This document shows positions 37,238 through 45,711 of a DNA stretch of 64,000 bases, piece after piece (within the stretch, counting starts at the first letter, position 1; each line of letters opens with the position of its first letter). The notes beneath the pieces were generated by a model, which did no database searches, was not told the origin of the DNA, and saw only the letters and a list, made by a program, of their open reading frames with translations. The stretch is from Vibrionales bacterium SWAT-3 (GTDB lineage Bacteria > Pseudomonadota > Gammaproteobacteria > Enterobacterales > Vibrionaceae): contig AAZW01000019.1 of the NCBI GenBank assembly GCA_000169995.1, positions 1 to 64,000 of the forward strand, read 5' to 3'. The position numbers and the translations under genes were made by a program.

Positions 37238-38027
37238 TATCGCTATCTACGAGCTCCACATCTTCGCACTTCCACTCAGTAAACGGAGTTTCAAGTGATG
37301 CTTTTAAATATTGATTGGCGATACCATAGCGAAATATTCCGATGTGAGTCCCTTCCTCTAATTGGTATTGATCATCCAATTTTGCACAATATCGGGCTAC
37401 ATAAGCTTTGGGTTGCTTCGCTAACCTAGCGGCAAGATCAATGACATCTTGCTTTGAGAATGGGTATTCGACTTCAGTATCTAAGTCGATAAGTGGTTTT
37501 ATCCACTTCAGGTTTATTTTGAGTTCGTTGGAGACTTCTTGATCGGTAAAAATGAGATAGGGTACTTTTTTTGCTTCCCAGTACGCTTTCTCTATTTGAA
37601 GCTTTTCGACAATGCGCTTGTCATCAAGCTCTAGAGCTGGCTTTACGGGGATCACTAACTGGGAACCATCAACAAAATCGATGATTAAGTCCGTTGTCAC
37701 TATTTTAAGCTCGCCCTTTTCTTGAGGGTGACGAATACCTAGTTGGCGGCAGATAATCAAAGAGTCAGCAAGAGGAATAGGAAACTGCTCTCGAATGTCG
37801 ATGACCTCTTCACACCAATCGAACACCAAAAATACGGCAAGCTCATTTCCAGAGAATAAGTGATGAACTCGGCCAACAGTGGCACTTTTGACACGTACAC
37901 TTTCGCCAGAACTGCTGAACTCTCCGACTTTAATAAAAGGTACATAGTCCTTCCCCGTCCCTTCGCCTCGTTTTTCATCTAAACGCTTTTGGTCTTTCTT
38001 ATTGAGTGGCTTATCTGCATCTGACAT
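37206..38027 (-). CDS. tnsA: TnsA endonuclease
   Basis: 273 residues, exactly Tn7 TnsA length. The restriction-endonuclease-like core includes VIDIREQFPIPLADS near 75-89, the metal-binding Asp in TTDLIIDF (D113) and the catalytic Lys in VIPVKPA (K129), against D114 and K132 of Tn7. TnsA cuts the 5' strands so the element leaves cleanly. It is the first gene of the tns operon. Its Shine-Dalgarno GGAGG lies inside a terminator-like hairpin directly before the ATG (see 38028-38065). Confidence 0.93.
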   Translation of the reverse strand: MSDADKPLNKKDQKRLDEKRGEGTGKDYVPFIKVGEFSSSGESVRVKSATVGRVHHLFSGNELAVFLVFDWCEEVIDIREQFPIPLADSLIICRQLGIRHPQEKGELKIVTTDLIIDFVDGSQLVIPVKPALELDDKRIVEKLQIEKAYWEAKKVPYLIFTDQEVSNELKINLKWIKPLIDLDTEVEYPFSKQDVIDLAARLAKQPKAYVARYCAKLDDQYQLEEGTHIGIFRYGIANQYLKASLETPFTEWKCEDVELVDSDSADLEVGNAS

Positions 38028-38065
38028 AAAAAAACCTCCGACTAAGCTAAACTTAGCAGGAGGTT
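38028..38065 (-). promoter_or_regulatory. Terminator-like hairpin that contains the tnsA ribosome site
   Basis: In the tnsA direction, AACCTCC (38059-38065) pairs with GGAGGTT (38033-38039) and CTAAG with CTTAG inside it, around a TTTAG loop. Seven T (38028-38034) follow and the ATG comes immediately after. The structure has the form of an intrinsic terminator and also hides the GGAGG ribosome site. It would stop read-through arriving from the glmS side and keep tnsA translation low. TnsB sites begin 8 bp upstream. Confidence 0.7.
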
Positions 38066-38072
38066 AAAAAAC

Positions 38073-38137
38073 GATCAATCTTTATTGTATATGATCATAC
38101 TTTATTGTGACTGATCAAACTTTATTGTCCGCCGACA
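38073..38137. repeat. Right end of the large Tn7-like element
   Basis: Read inward from 38137 the end begins TGTCGGCGGACAAT, one base different from the Tn7 terminus TGTGGGCGGACAA as I recall it. Three TnsB-type 16-mers of the form ACAATAAAG(T/A)(T/A)TGATC occupy 38113-38128, 38093-38108 and 38073-38088 with an exact 20-bp period. Close tandem spacing is typical of the Tn7 right end, which is also the end nearest tnsA and glmS. Confidence 0.92.
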
Positions 38138-38141
38138 CACC
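38137..38141. repeat. Target duplication ACACC, left copy
   Basis: ACACC directly precedes the left end of the small element; the matching copy is at 40945-40949. The first A is also the terminal base of the larger element, so the second insertion was shifted by one base relative to the first. Confidence 0.8.
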
Positions 38142-38275
38142 TGTCAGCGGACAATAATGTTTGATCGGTTTTGCACTTAAAACTGGTAGAACTGGCCGTT
38201 TTTTAAGCTAAAGTTTGATCGTTTTTCAGAGATTACCATTTTCAAAGAGCCAAAAAAGTACAATAAAGATTGATC
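38142..38275. repeat. Left end of the small Tn7-like element
   Basis: It begins TGTCAGCGGACAAT at 38142. Three TnsB-type sites in plus orientation are spread over 134 bp: ACAATAATGTTTGATC (38151-38166), AGCTAAAGTTTGATC (38206-38220) and ACAATAAAGATTGATC (38260-38275). Spaced sites are characteristic of a Tn7 left end, in contrast to the tandem sites of the right ends. Confidence 0.9.
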
Positions 38276-38350
38276 GCTTTTAAGCTCATTTTTGGACAAA
38301 AACGTTTTAGGTGTGTTGCTCTAAACCGTTTCGCTCAGATTAGAAAAAGT

Positions 38351-39698
38351 GGCTCTTCTCCGCTTAGATGAGCTTGATTTCCGGATAAATGGTAGAGTGA
38401 GTTTCTAGGATTGAGGTTTGTCTAATCTTCAATTTAAAGTAATCAGTATCCCTTACTCCTCGGGCTCTCCGTCTAAGAAGACCTATCGATACATTCCCTG
38501 CTTCCACTCGGGCATTCGTCAGCTTATATTTTGCATAGTTGCAGATCCCAACTCTTCTCTCCCAAAGCGCGTCTGCAAAGTTGATGAGAGATAAGATCCT
38601 CGTCTTTTTAGCAAGCTGGCACCACGCATCAAGCGCTGCGATCATCAAGTCAAAATTACGTTCATCCCATAAGGCTTGAAGCTGCTCTTTGAGCATATAA
38701 ATCGTACAAAGAGTCTTATTGCTTTCCAGTAAATCATCTAGCCTATCTGACTGCTTATCGCTTAATTTCGGCGCATTTTTGAGGAGTAAAAATAGCGTCC
38801 CTTTAAGCATTTTCTTCTCGTCATGTGTTCCTTTCCTAAACGCTTTATTACGCTCTTTCCTTATCAGAAGAGAGTAGTTCTGCATAACGTGAAACCGGTC
38901 AAAAACGATGTCTGCATTCGGAAGAGCGTTTCTCACTGCTGATTGGTAAGATTGCCCCATATCCATTGATACCGCTTGGATGCCGTCTCTCGTTTGCGGT
39001 GATAATTGTTCAAAAAAGTTGATGAGTACGTTTGAAGTCCGCCCATGGTCAACCCAAATAAGTTGTCCTGAAACGAGATCATAAACGACGGTCATATAAT
39101 CATGGCCTTTAGCCCTGGCGACTTCATCAACGCCAATATGAACAAGGTTGGTCAACTTCTTAGGCTCTAAAGCAGGCAAGGTAGAGAGAAGGAATGCTTT
39201 ATCGATATTTTTCACGGTTTCCCAGCGTATGTCTAAATGCTTCGACACTGCGTGGATGCTCATATAGCGGCACAGTCCACTAATAAAGTGACAGAACCTC
39301 TTTGTATAACGACTCCCCTTATCAACAAAATCAGCCTCTTCAATCAACCTTCGGCCGAGCCTATCCCTTGTCTGAGCCAATTCAATTTCTATAACGCAAG
39401 GGCGACCACTGACAGGTAAATCCGACAGGCGACGGTGAACGTAGTGGTCGACGGTGCGCGGAGCTCCAGTCTCAGGATCAACAACTTTACAGCGTCTATC
39501 TCGCTTGCACTTGACGAGTACTGAATGAGAGCTTTCTTCAAGCGTTACAGACTGTACGGATTGGCCTTTAAAGTTAAATAGAGCGGAAGATAATAACGAC
39601 AAACTACAACACTGATATATAAGGTGGGAAGCGATTGTAAATCAATGTGTTAGCGGTTTTATTGTTAGTTTATAGACTCATCTAAGCGGAGAAGAGCC
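38351..39698 (-). mobile_element. ISL3-family insertion sequence, complete
   Basis: 1348 bp. Perfect 22-bp terminal inverted repeats start GGCTCTTCTCCGCTTAG at 38351 and at 39698 on the opposite strand. Both sides carry the 8-bp direct repeat GAAAAAGT (38343-38350 and 39699-39706), the size expected for ISL3. The intact repeats suggest a recent insertion into the small Tn7-like element, just inside its left-end sites. Confidence 0.95.
38364..39602 (-). CDS. ISL3-family transposase
   Basis: 412 residues. The N-terminal zinc-ribbon-like part is followed by the DDE domain with HIGVDEVARAKGHDYMTVV near 152-170, VSMDMGQSYQSAV near 210 and the ISL3 signature NADIVFDRFHVMQN at about 228-241. The C-terminal ANARVEA-type Glu region is present as TNARVEAGNVS near 372. 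The product would cut and paste this IS. It has no sign of damage. Confidence 0.93.
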   Translation of the reverse strand: MSLLSSALFNFKGQSVQSVTLEESSHSVLVKCKRDRRCKVVDPETGAPRTVDHYVHRRLSDLPVSGRPCVIEIELAQTRDRLGRRLIEEADFVDKGSRYTKRFCHFISGLCRYMSIHAVSKHLDIRWETVKNIDKAFLLSTLPALEPKKLTNLVHIGVDEVARAKGHDYMTVVYDLVSGQLIWVDHGRTSNVLINFFEQLSPQTRDGIQAVSMDMGQSYQSAVRNALPNADIVFDRFHVMQNYSLLIRKERNKAFRKGTHDEKKMLKGTLFLLLKNAPKLSDKQSDRLDDLLESNKTLCTIYMLKEQLQALWDERNFDLMIAALDAWCQLAKKTRILSLINFADALWERRVGICNYAKYKLTNARVEAGNVSIGLLRRRARGVRDTDYFKLKIRQTSILETHSTIYPEIKLI

Positions 39699-39764
39699 GA
39701 AAAAGTATGTTGAATACCTTGATCGTCTGTATGGCTGTTTATTGCTAAAGATTTACCTTTTAGC

Positions 39765-40574
39765 CTACAAATTTTTATTCAACCATTTTATCGTATGATC
39801 TCGCATGTCGTTGGAAAAGTAATGCGATTCATCAGCTAAATTGAACTCAATTTCAGTATTGTTTTTATCGTATTTACTCTTCACTTTTTCATAAAAGTCC
39901 TTCGCGAAATTAGCAGGAACCCAATCATCTTTCTCACCATTTATGATCAACATAGGGCGACTTTCATTTTCTATAAGGTACAAACATGGATCAATCTCTG
40001 CCATATACCTAATAGCTAACTTCTCATCGTCACTAAGAATCTTATTAACTGAATCGGCTTCTAAGGCGAACTTCTCCAAGCCGACAAAGTCAGGAGAGCC
40101 GATAATTGGTACCGCAACTTTAATCCGTTTATTTTTGGTCAAAGAATAAAATGTGGACATTGCCCCCATAGAGATACCCACAACCGCAATCCTCGATGGA
40201 TCAATCCTTATATCTTCCTGATAATGCTCAATGAGTGTATTTATGTCATCTGAATTCTGCTTGATAACACCCGTCATTCTTTTGATAAATCTCGAATGAC
40301 TACTAACGTTTTGAGCATTACCATCATCTCTTTCGCCGTGTTTATCTGCATCAAAACAGATAATAGAATAACCCTGAAGAGCTAAATTTAAAGCTAGATT
40401 AGAGCCTTCATATTTATCATTGCTCCAACCGTGACAGATGATGACTAAAGGATTATTTACCGACTCTTTTTTACAATAGAGCAGATATGTAATTTCACCG
40501 ATCTTACTTTTTTCTACTACAACACCTTCCATGAACGCCCCATATATTTCAATATATTCGTTTACAAGCACCAT
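39765..40574 (-). CDS. Alpha/beta serine hydrolase, passenger of the small element
   Basis: 269 residues. The oxyanion-type HGW is at 48-50, the nucleophile elbow GISMG puts Ser at 135, the acid is Asp216 or 217 in GEKDDWVP and the catalytic His is 251 in ESHYF. The order and spacing fit the dienelactone-hydrolase or prolyl-oligopeptidase-like group. It has no signal peptide. It is the only passenger gene and is AT-rich compared with its surroundings, which suggests transfer. The substrate is unknown; detoxification of an ester or lactone is a possibility. Confidence 0.85.
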   Translation of the reverse strand: MVLVNEYIEIYGAFMEGVVVEKSKIGEITYLLYCKKESVNNPLVIICHGWSNDKYEGSNLALNLALQGYSIICFDADKHGERDDGNAQNVSSHSRFIKRMTGVIKQNSDDINTLIEHYQEDIRIDPSRIAVVGISMGAMSTFYSLTKNKRIKVAVPIIGSPDFVGLEKFALEADSVNKILSDDEKLAIRYMAEIDPCLYLIENESRPMLIINGEKDDWVPANFAKDFYEKVKSKYDKNNTEIEFNLADESHYFSNDMRDHTIKWLNKNL

Positions 40575-40880
40575 AAACCGTCAGACTTCAGAAAACAGCT
40601 AACGCTGATTAGACGAAAAATTGTCGTCTTTTATCATTTTATAATGCAACACCGTTTATATTGGTTCAATTAACAATCAACAACCTAAGTCACATGAAGG
40701 GAATTTTGGGCTGCCAAATGTCGCCTAATAACAGAGATTCTGATTTACCAATTAGCTCGGATAAGTTTTAGGAGTGCAAACTAAGATTAACAGCAGATGA
40801 ATGAGTAAAAGGTCTACCGAACAATGGGGCAAAAGTGTTGTAGCTTACCTTCCCCCGTCTGCTAGATACTGCCAAAAAAC

Positions 40881-40944
40881 GATCAATCTTTATTGTAAAT
40901 GATCAAACTTTATTGGAATCGACAAACTATATTGTCTTCCGACA
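40881..40944. repeat. Right end of the small Tn7-like element
   Basis: Read inward from 40944 it begins TGTCGGAAGACAATAT. TnsB-type sites are at 40920-40935 (divergent), 40901-40916 and 40881-40896, again on a period of about 20 bp. Compared with the larger element the terminal eight bases and the outer site differ, which may be why target immunity did not block the second insertion. Confidence 0.9.
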
Positions 40945-41010
40945 ACACCTATTTAAGGGTTTAAGTTAACTTACTCTACCGTTACCGCTTTCGCTAGGTT
41001 ACGAGGTTGG
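40945..41010 (-). other. attTn7: glmS-distal insertion point and TnsD-recognition region
   Basis: The duplication ACACC (40945-40949) begins 21 bp beyond the glmS stop codon (40971-40973), with the element end itself 26 bp away. This is where Tn7 inserts relative to glmS. The last codons of glmS (about 40971-41010), encoding [11 protein letters not shown], are the part expected to be bound by TnsD. Any native glmS terminator immediately downstream has been displaced by the element ends. Confidence 0.88.
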
Positions 41011-42803
41011 TCAACGTCAGTACCTTTGATTAATGCTACGTGGTAAGACAGTAGCTGCATTGGAACTGTGTAGTAGATAGGTGCAGTGACTTCACTCACG
41101 TGAGGCATCTTGATGATCTTCATGTTCTCATCGCTTTCAAAGCCTGCATCTTGGTCTGCGAATACATAAAGTAGACCACCACGTGCACGCACTTCCTCAA
41201 CGTTTGATTTCAGTTTCTCTAGTAGGTCGTTGCTTGGTGCAATAACCACTACAGGCATGTCTGCATCAATCAGAGCTAGAGGACCGTGCTTAAGCTCACC
41301 CGCAGCGTATGCTTCAGCGTGGATGTAAGAGATCTCTTTCAGTTTTAGAGACGCTTCCATTGCGATTGGGTAGTACTCACCACGGCCTAGGAATAGTGTG
41401 TGGTGCTTGTCTGCGAAATCTGTTGCTAGCGCTTCAATCTCTTTATCAAATGCCAGTGCTTTCTCAATGTCAGTCGGCAGTTGGTGAAGTGCTTGCACGA
41501 TTTCTGCTTCTTTTTCTTCATTGATACGGCCTTGTAGACGACCAATTGAAGTCACCATCATCAGCATTGCTGCTAGTTGAGTTGTGAAAGCCTTAGTTGA
41601 AGCTACACCGATCTCGGTGCCTGCGCGAGTCATGAATGCGAAGTCAGATTCACGAACCAGTGAAGAGCCCGCTACGTTACAGATTGTCATCGCTGACATG
41701 TAACCTTTCTCTTTCGCAAGGCGAAGTGCTGCTAGTGTATCTGCCGTCTCACCAGATTGAGACAGAGTAACAAGCAGGCTGTTTGGACGAACAACGAAGT
41801 CACGGTAACGGAACTCAGAAGCGATCTCTACGTCACAGCTTACGCCTGCTAGAGACTCAAACCAGTAGCGAGCAGCCATACCAGAGTTGTAAGACGTACC
41901 ACATGCGATGATCTGCACGTGTTCAACCTTACTTAGGATCTCTTCGGCTTTAACACCAATCGCGTTAGTGATCACAGACGTATCTGAGATGCGACCTTCC
42001 ATTGTGTTGATCAGCGCCGTAGGCTGTTCGAAGATCTCTTTCTGCATGAAATGACGGTACTTACCTTTGTCACCTGCATCATGCTCTGCATTTGATTCAA
42101 CGATTTCACGCTCAACACGCTCACCTTCAACGTCAAATACCGTCACATCACGACGAGTCACTTCAGCAACATCACCCTCTTCTAGGTACATGAAGCGGCG
42201 AGTTACGCTTAGTAGTGCAAGTTGGTCTGATGCTAGGAAGTTTTCACCCACACCAAAACCGATAACAATAGGGCTACCAGAGCGAGCCACAACAATACGG
42301 CTAGGATCTTTACGATCAACCACAACGGTACCGTAGGCGCCGTCCAACTGTTTTGCTGTTTTCTGCAGTGCTTCAACCAAGGAAGCTGAAGTGCGAAGTT
42401 CCCACTCAACTAGGTGAGCGATAACTTCAGTATCCGTTTGAGAAGAAAATACGTAACCACGCTCTTGCAGCATTACACGCAGTGCTTCATGGTTTTCGAT
42501 AATGCCATTATGCACTACTGCAATGTCACCAGACATGTGTGGGTGCGCGTTTGCTTCAGAAGGCTCGCCGTGTGTTGCCCAACGAGTGTGAGCGATACCT
42601 GTACCACCAATCACTTGTTGCTCTTCTACCGCGTCTGCTAGCTCTTGTACTTTACCTAGGCGACGTACGCGAGTTAGATTTGATTCGGTATCAACCACAG
42701 CGACACCCGCTGAGTCATAGCCACGGTATTCTAGGCGGCGAAGGCCTTCTACTAAAATCTCAGCTACATCACGCTGTGCTACTGCACCAACAATTCCACA
42801 CAT
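40971..42803 (-). CDS. glmS: Glucosamine-6-phosphate synthase GlmS
   Basis: 610 residues, the E. coli size plus one. Starts [17 protein letters not shown] with the N-terminal nucleophile Cys2 of the glutamine amidotransferase domain; two SIS sugar-isomerase domains follow ([15 protein letters not shown] near 351; [20 protein letters not shown] near 477) and the tail ends LAKAVTVE. It makes glucosamine-6-phosphate from fructose-6-phosphate and glutamine, the first step to peptidoglycan and LPS amino sugars. It follows the deoR-type gene by 107 bp. Its 3' end is the Tn7 target. Confidence 0.98.
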   Translation of the reverse strand: MCGIVGAVAQRDVAEILVEGLRRLEYRGYDSAGVAVVDTESNLTRVRRLGKVQELADAVEEQQVIGGTGIAHTRWATHGEPSEANAHPHMSGDIAVVHNGIIENHEALRVMLQERGYVFSSQTDTEVIAHLVEWELRTSASLVEALQKTAKQLDGAYGTVVVDRKDPSRIVVARSGSPIVIGFGVGENFLASDQLALLSVTRRFMYLEEGDVAEVTRRDVTVFDVEGERVEREIVESNAEHDAGDKGKYRHFMQKEIFEQPTALINTMEGRISDTSVITNAIGVKAEEILSKVEHVQIIACGTSYNSGMAARYWFESLAGVSCDVEIASEFRYRDFVVRPNSLLVTLSQSGETADTLAALRLAKEKGYMSAMTICNVAGSSLVRESDFAFMTRAGTEIGVASTKAFTTQLAAMLMMVTSIGRLQGRINEEKEAEIVQALHQLPTDIEKALAFDKEIEALATDFADKHHTLFLGRGEYYPIAMEASLKLKEISYIHAEAYAAGELKHGPLALIDADMPVVVIAPSNDLLEKLKSNVEEVRARGGLLYVFADQDAGFESDENMKIIKMPHVSEVTAPIYYTVPMQLLSYHVALIKGTDVDQPRNLAKAVTVE

Positions 42804-42910
42804 AGTTTGACTCCATCAATTTCGTTTATTCCTATTGGCAGCAAGCAAAGGCCATGTCTTTATTAAGATCAATTATAGGAAGTTAAATGCATAATAGTTA
42901 AAATAAGTTG

Positions 42911-43681
42911 TTAAGCTGGATCCGTTAAGATCACTCGAACATCATGTGATTCAATACTTGCCTGAGATTCTTTGCTCAAGTCTGTATCTGTAATTAAGAT
43001 GTCGATGTGATTCCACGCCAACTCTAGATTAGGGATCTTTCGTCCCACTTTTTCTGACTCAACCATCACGATCACTTCTCGTGACACTTCAGCCATCACT
43101 TTACTTAAGCCAACCAGTTCGTTGAACGTGGTTGTGCCTCTGTCGAGGTCGATACCATCAGCCCCGATAAATAGTTGGTCAAAATCGTAAGCGCGAAGTA
43201 CTGACTCTGCGACTTTGCCTTGAAAAGAATCCGAATGGGTATCCCAAGTGCCGCCGGTCATGAGTAGCGTCGGTTCACTTTCCAGCTCATTGAGCGCGTT
43301 AGCCACGTGCAACGAGTTGGTCATGACAACCAAACCACGCTTACTGTTTAGTTGCTGAATTAGGGCACCTGTTGTGCTGCCGCTGTCGATCACGATTCGA
43401 TTATGGTCGCGAATTAAATCTGCAGCTGCTTTCGCTAACGAAACCTTTCGAGTCGAAACTTTTTGACCCAATTCCTCGTTCACAACCTCTTTCGGTAGCG
43501 AAATCGCACCACCATAACGGCGTAAAAGCTGACCGTTTTTCTCTAAAGACGCTAAGTCCTTTCTAATAGTGACCTCTGAGGTTTCGAACTTAGCGGACAA
43601 TTCATCAACACTAACCTCCCCTTTTTCGTTCACTAGGTTAGAAATTGCATGTCTTCTGAGCTGAGTGTTTCGTTTCGACAT
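42911..43681 (-). CDS. DeoR-family transcriptional regulator next to glmS
   Basis: 256 residues. The N-terminal helix-turn-helix VSVDELSAKFETSEVTIRKD is at about 19-38 and the linker RRYGGA follows. The sugar-phosphate-binding C-terminal domain carries IVIDSGSTTGALIQQL near 95 and FIGADGIDLDRG near 171. This group is commonly found beside glmS in Vibrio and probably responds to a sugar phosphate to adjust amino-sugar genes (inference). It lies upstream of glmS in the same direction. Confidence 0.9.
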   Translation of the reverse strand: MSKRNTQLRRHAISNLVNEKGEVSVDELSAKFETSEVTIRKDLASLEKNGQLLRRYGGAISLPKEVVNEELGQKVSTRKVSLAKAAADLIRDHNRIVIDSGSTTGALIQQLNSKRGLVVMTNSLHVANALNELESEPTLLMTGGTWDTHSDSFQGKVAESVLRAYDFDQLFIGADGIDLDRGTTTFNELVGLSKVMAEVSREVIVMVESEKVGRKIPNLELAWNHIDILITDTDLSKESQASIESHDVRVILTDPA

Positions 43682-44110
43682 TTAAAAAAGACCAGTAAGT
43701 TTCGATATGAAACATATTATAGTTACAACGAAACTATTTAGTCCATTTATTTTGATCCAAAAAATTAATAAATAGCGATAAAACCTTGTCCTAAGACAAT
43801 TGTTAAGCAGTGATATTGAATTGATTAGGTGGTAGAATCCGCACCCGAAAAGAAAAAAAATTACAAAACTGACCGTTATTTTTTTGCAACTTTCACCTGA
43901 TATATTGGTGTAAGTCACAGAAACCCGATGTTGAATCAAAATCTTTTGGTCATAAAATGACTAAAATTGATGAAAGACTTACAACTCTGAAGGGCATATT
44001 GGAAGTCCCGCGATTTTACTCAGCAGGCACAAAATGTTGATGTAGCGGACCAATCTTCAGAACTTAAATAAATTTCAAATTGTAACAATACTTACCGGAG
44101 AGTACCTTCC
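43682..44110. promoter_or_regulatory. Divergent region between the DeoR gene and pyk
   Basis: 429 bp with no supportable gene. It holds the divergent promoters of the regulator (leftward) and pyruvate kinase (rightward). ACCGGAGAG lies just before the pyk ATG as the ribosome site. A short leftward reading frame at 43682-43939 is rejected. Confidence 0.5.
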
Positions 44111-45523
44111 ATGAAAAAGACCAAAATCGTATGTACGATTGGCCCTAAAACTGAATCTGTAGAGAAGCTAACTGAACTAGTAGATGCTGGCATGAACGTT
44201 ATGCGTCTTAACTTCTCTCACGGTGATTTCGCAGAGCACGGCACTCGTATTGCGAACTTCCGCGAAGTAATGGACAAAGTAGGTAAGCAACTTGCTATCC
44301 TTCTTGATACTAAAGGCCCAGAGATCCGTACTATCAAGCTAGAAGGCGGTAACGACGTAGATCTAGTAGCTGGTCAAGAATTCACTTTCACAACTGATAC
44401 TTCAGTTGTAGGTAACAAAGAGACTGTAGCGGTAACTTACGCTGGTTTCGCAGCTGACCTAAACGCTGGTAACACAATCCTAGTAGATGACGGCCTAATA
44501 GAAATGGAAGTTATCTCTACTACTGAAACTGAAGTTAAGTGTAAAGTTCTTAACAACGGCGCACTAGGCGAAAACAAAGGTGTTAACCTTCCTGGCGTTT
44601 CTGTTCAACTTCCAGCTCTTTCTGAGAAAGACAAAGCTGACCTTAAGTTTGGTTGTGAGCAAGGCGTTGATTTCGTAGCTGCATCTTTCATCCGTAAAGC
44701 ATCTGACGTTAAAGAGATCCGTGAGATCTTAGACGCAAACGGCGGCAACGATATCCACATCATCTCTAAGATTGAGAACCAAGAAGGTGTAGATAACTTC
44801 GACGAAATCCTTGAGCTTTCTGACGGTATCATGGTTGCTCGTGGTGACTTAGGTGTTGAAATCCCAGCTGAAGAAGTAATCTTCGCTCAGAAAATGATGA
44901 TCGAGAAGTGTAACCGTGCACGTAAGATGGTTATCACAGCAACCCAAATGCTTGATTCTATGATCAACAACCCACGTCCAACTCGTGCAGAAGCGGGTGA
45001 CGTTGCGAACGCAATCATGGATGGTACTGACGCAGTAATGCTTTCTGGCGAAACGGCTAAAGGTAAGTACCCAGTTGAAGCTGTCACTATCATGGCTCAA
45101 ATCGCGAACCGTACTGATTCAGCTCTTAAAGCTGAGTTAGGTTCTCGTCTAGACAGCCCACGTCTACGCATCACTGAAGCAGTATGTAAAGGCGCAGTAG
45201 ACACAGCGGAGAAGCTAGCTGCTCCTCTAATCATCGTTGCTACTGAAGGCGGCAAGTCTGCACGTTCAGTACGTAAGTACTTCCCAACTGCAAACATCAT
45301 TGCACTGACAACTAACCAAAAGACAGCTGCTCAGCTTGTTCTTACTAAAGGTGTTCGTCCAGTTCTTGTTGAGTCTATCGACAGCACTGATGCTTTCTAC
45401 AAAATGGGTAAAGAATACGCACTTGAAGCTGAGTTCGGCAGCAAAGGCGACATCGTTGTAATGGTTTCTGGTGCTCTAGTAGCTTCAGGCACTACAAACA
45501 CGGCATCTGTTCACGTTCTATAA
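44111..45523 (+). CDS. pykF: Pyruvate kinase, PykF type
   Basis: 470 residues, identical in length to E. coli PykF. Starts [16 protein letters not shown]; contains [11 protein letters not shown] near 32, the catalytic [17 protein letters not shown] near 217-233 (Lys in ISKIEN) and [16 protein letters not shown] [15 protein letters not shown] near 240-254. Converts phosphoenolpyruvate and ADP to pyruvate and ATP; this type is usually activated by fructose-1,6-bisphosphate. Monocistronic, with a strong terminator after it. Codon use is strongly biased, as expected of a highly expressed gene. Confidence 0.97.
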   Translation: MKKTKIVCTIGPKTESVEKLTELVDAGMNVMRLNFSHGDFAEHGTRIANFREVMDKVGKQLAILLDTKGPEIRTIKLEGGNDVDLVAGQEFTFTTDTSVVGNKETVAVTYAGFAADLNAGNTILVDDGLIEMEVISTTETEVKCKVLNNGALGENKGVNLPGVSVQLPALSEKDKADLKFGCEQGVDFVAASFIRKASDVKEIREILDANGGNDIHIISKIENQEGVDNFDEILELSDGIMVARGDLGVEIPAEEVIFAQKMMIEKCNRARKMVITATQMLDSMINNPRPTRAEAGDVANAIMDGTDAVMLSGETAKGKYPVEAVTIMAQIANRTDSALKAELGSRLDSPRLRITEAVCKGAVDTAEKLAAPLIIVATEGGKSARSVRKYFPTANIIALTTNQKTAAQLVLTKGVRPVLVESIDSTDAFYKMGKEYALEAEFGSKGDIVVMVSGALVASGTTNTASVHVL

Positions 45524-45550
45524 GAATGAACCGATTCGCATAAAATATAA

Positions 45551-45577
45551 AAGAGGGCTTCGGCCCTCTTTTTTTAT
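45551..45577 (+). terminator. Intrinsic terminator of pyk
   Basis: AAGAGGGC and GCCCTCTT form an 8-bp stem around a TTCG tetraloop, followed by a run of T. Confidence 0.95.
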
Positions 45578-45711
45578 GAAACAAAATCTTGCCTAACTTT
45601 TCAGTACGCTGTATTATCAATCACAATAGAACTACGTACTGTTAACTTCCAATGGACTCTTTCTAAGAGACGGATTAGCAGACTAGAAATCAAATATACA
45701 TGAGGTTTGTA

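Larger units (their letters stand above)
30402..38137. mobile_element. Large Tn7-like element: tnsABCDE and right end
   Basis: The visible part comprises tnsA-tnsB-tnsC-tnsD-tnsE in Tn7 order and the right end. The element continues to the left. I see no left end (spaced ACAATAAAG-TTGATC sites after TGTC) between 1 and 30402, so the T6SS cluster probably lies inside it and the left end is outside the window. The original target duplication would be CACCT, deduced from the bases after 38137 joined to those after 40949. Confidence 0.75.
38142..40944. mobile_element. Small Tn7-like element without tns genes
   Basis: 2803 bp bounded by TGTCAGCGG at 38142 and CTTCCGACA at 40944, in the same orientation as the larger element. 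It is flanked by ACACC at 38137-38141 and 40945-40949, a 5-bp duplication as expected for Tn7. It contains a hydrolase gene and an ISL3 insertion (1348 bp plus 8-bp duplication). Without the IS it would be about 1.45 kb. It has no transposition genes and must have been moved in trans, by the adjacent Tns proteins or a relative. Confidence 0.88.

Noticed and set aside
30402..38137. CRISPR-associated (type I-F or V-K) transposon
   Set aside because: No cas genes or repeat arrays are visible, TnsD is full length, TnsE is present and the element sits at attTn7, all as in prototypic Tn7.
38137..38155. Head-to-head ends at 38124-38155 read as a single palindrome or terminator
   Set aside because: ATTGTCCGCCGACA and TGTCAGCGGACAAT are complementary because they are opposite termini of two adjacent elements; each continues into its own TnsB sites.
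43682..43939. 85-residue leftward frame between the DeoR gene and pyk
   Set aside because: Lies in a divergent promoter region, no ribosome site, Phe/Ile/Leu-rich composition of random AT-rich sequence.
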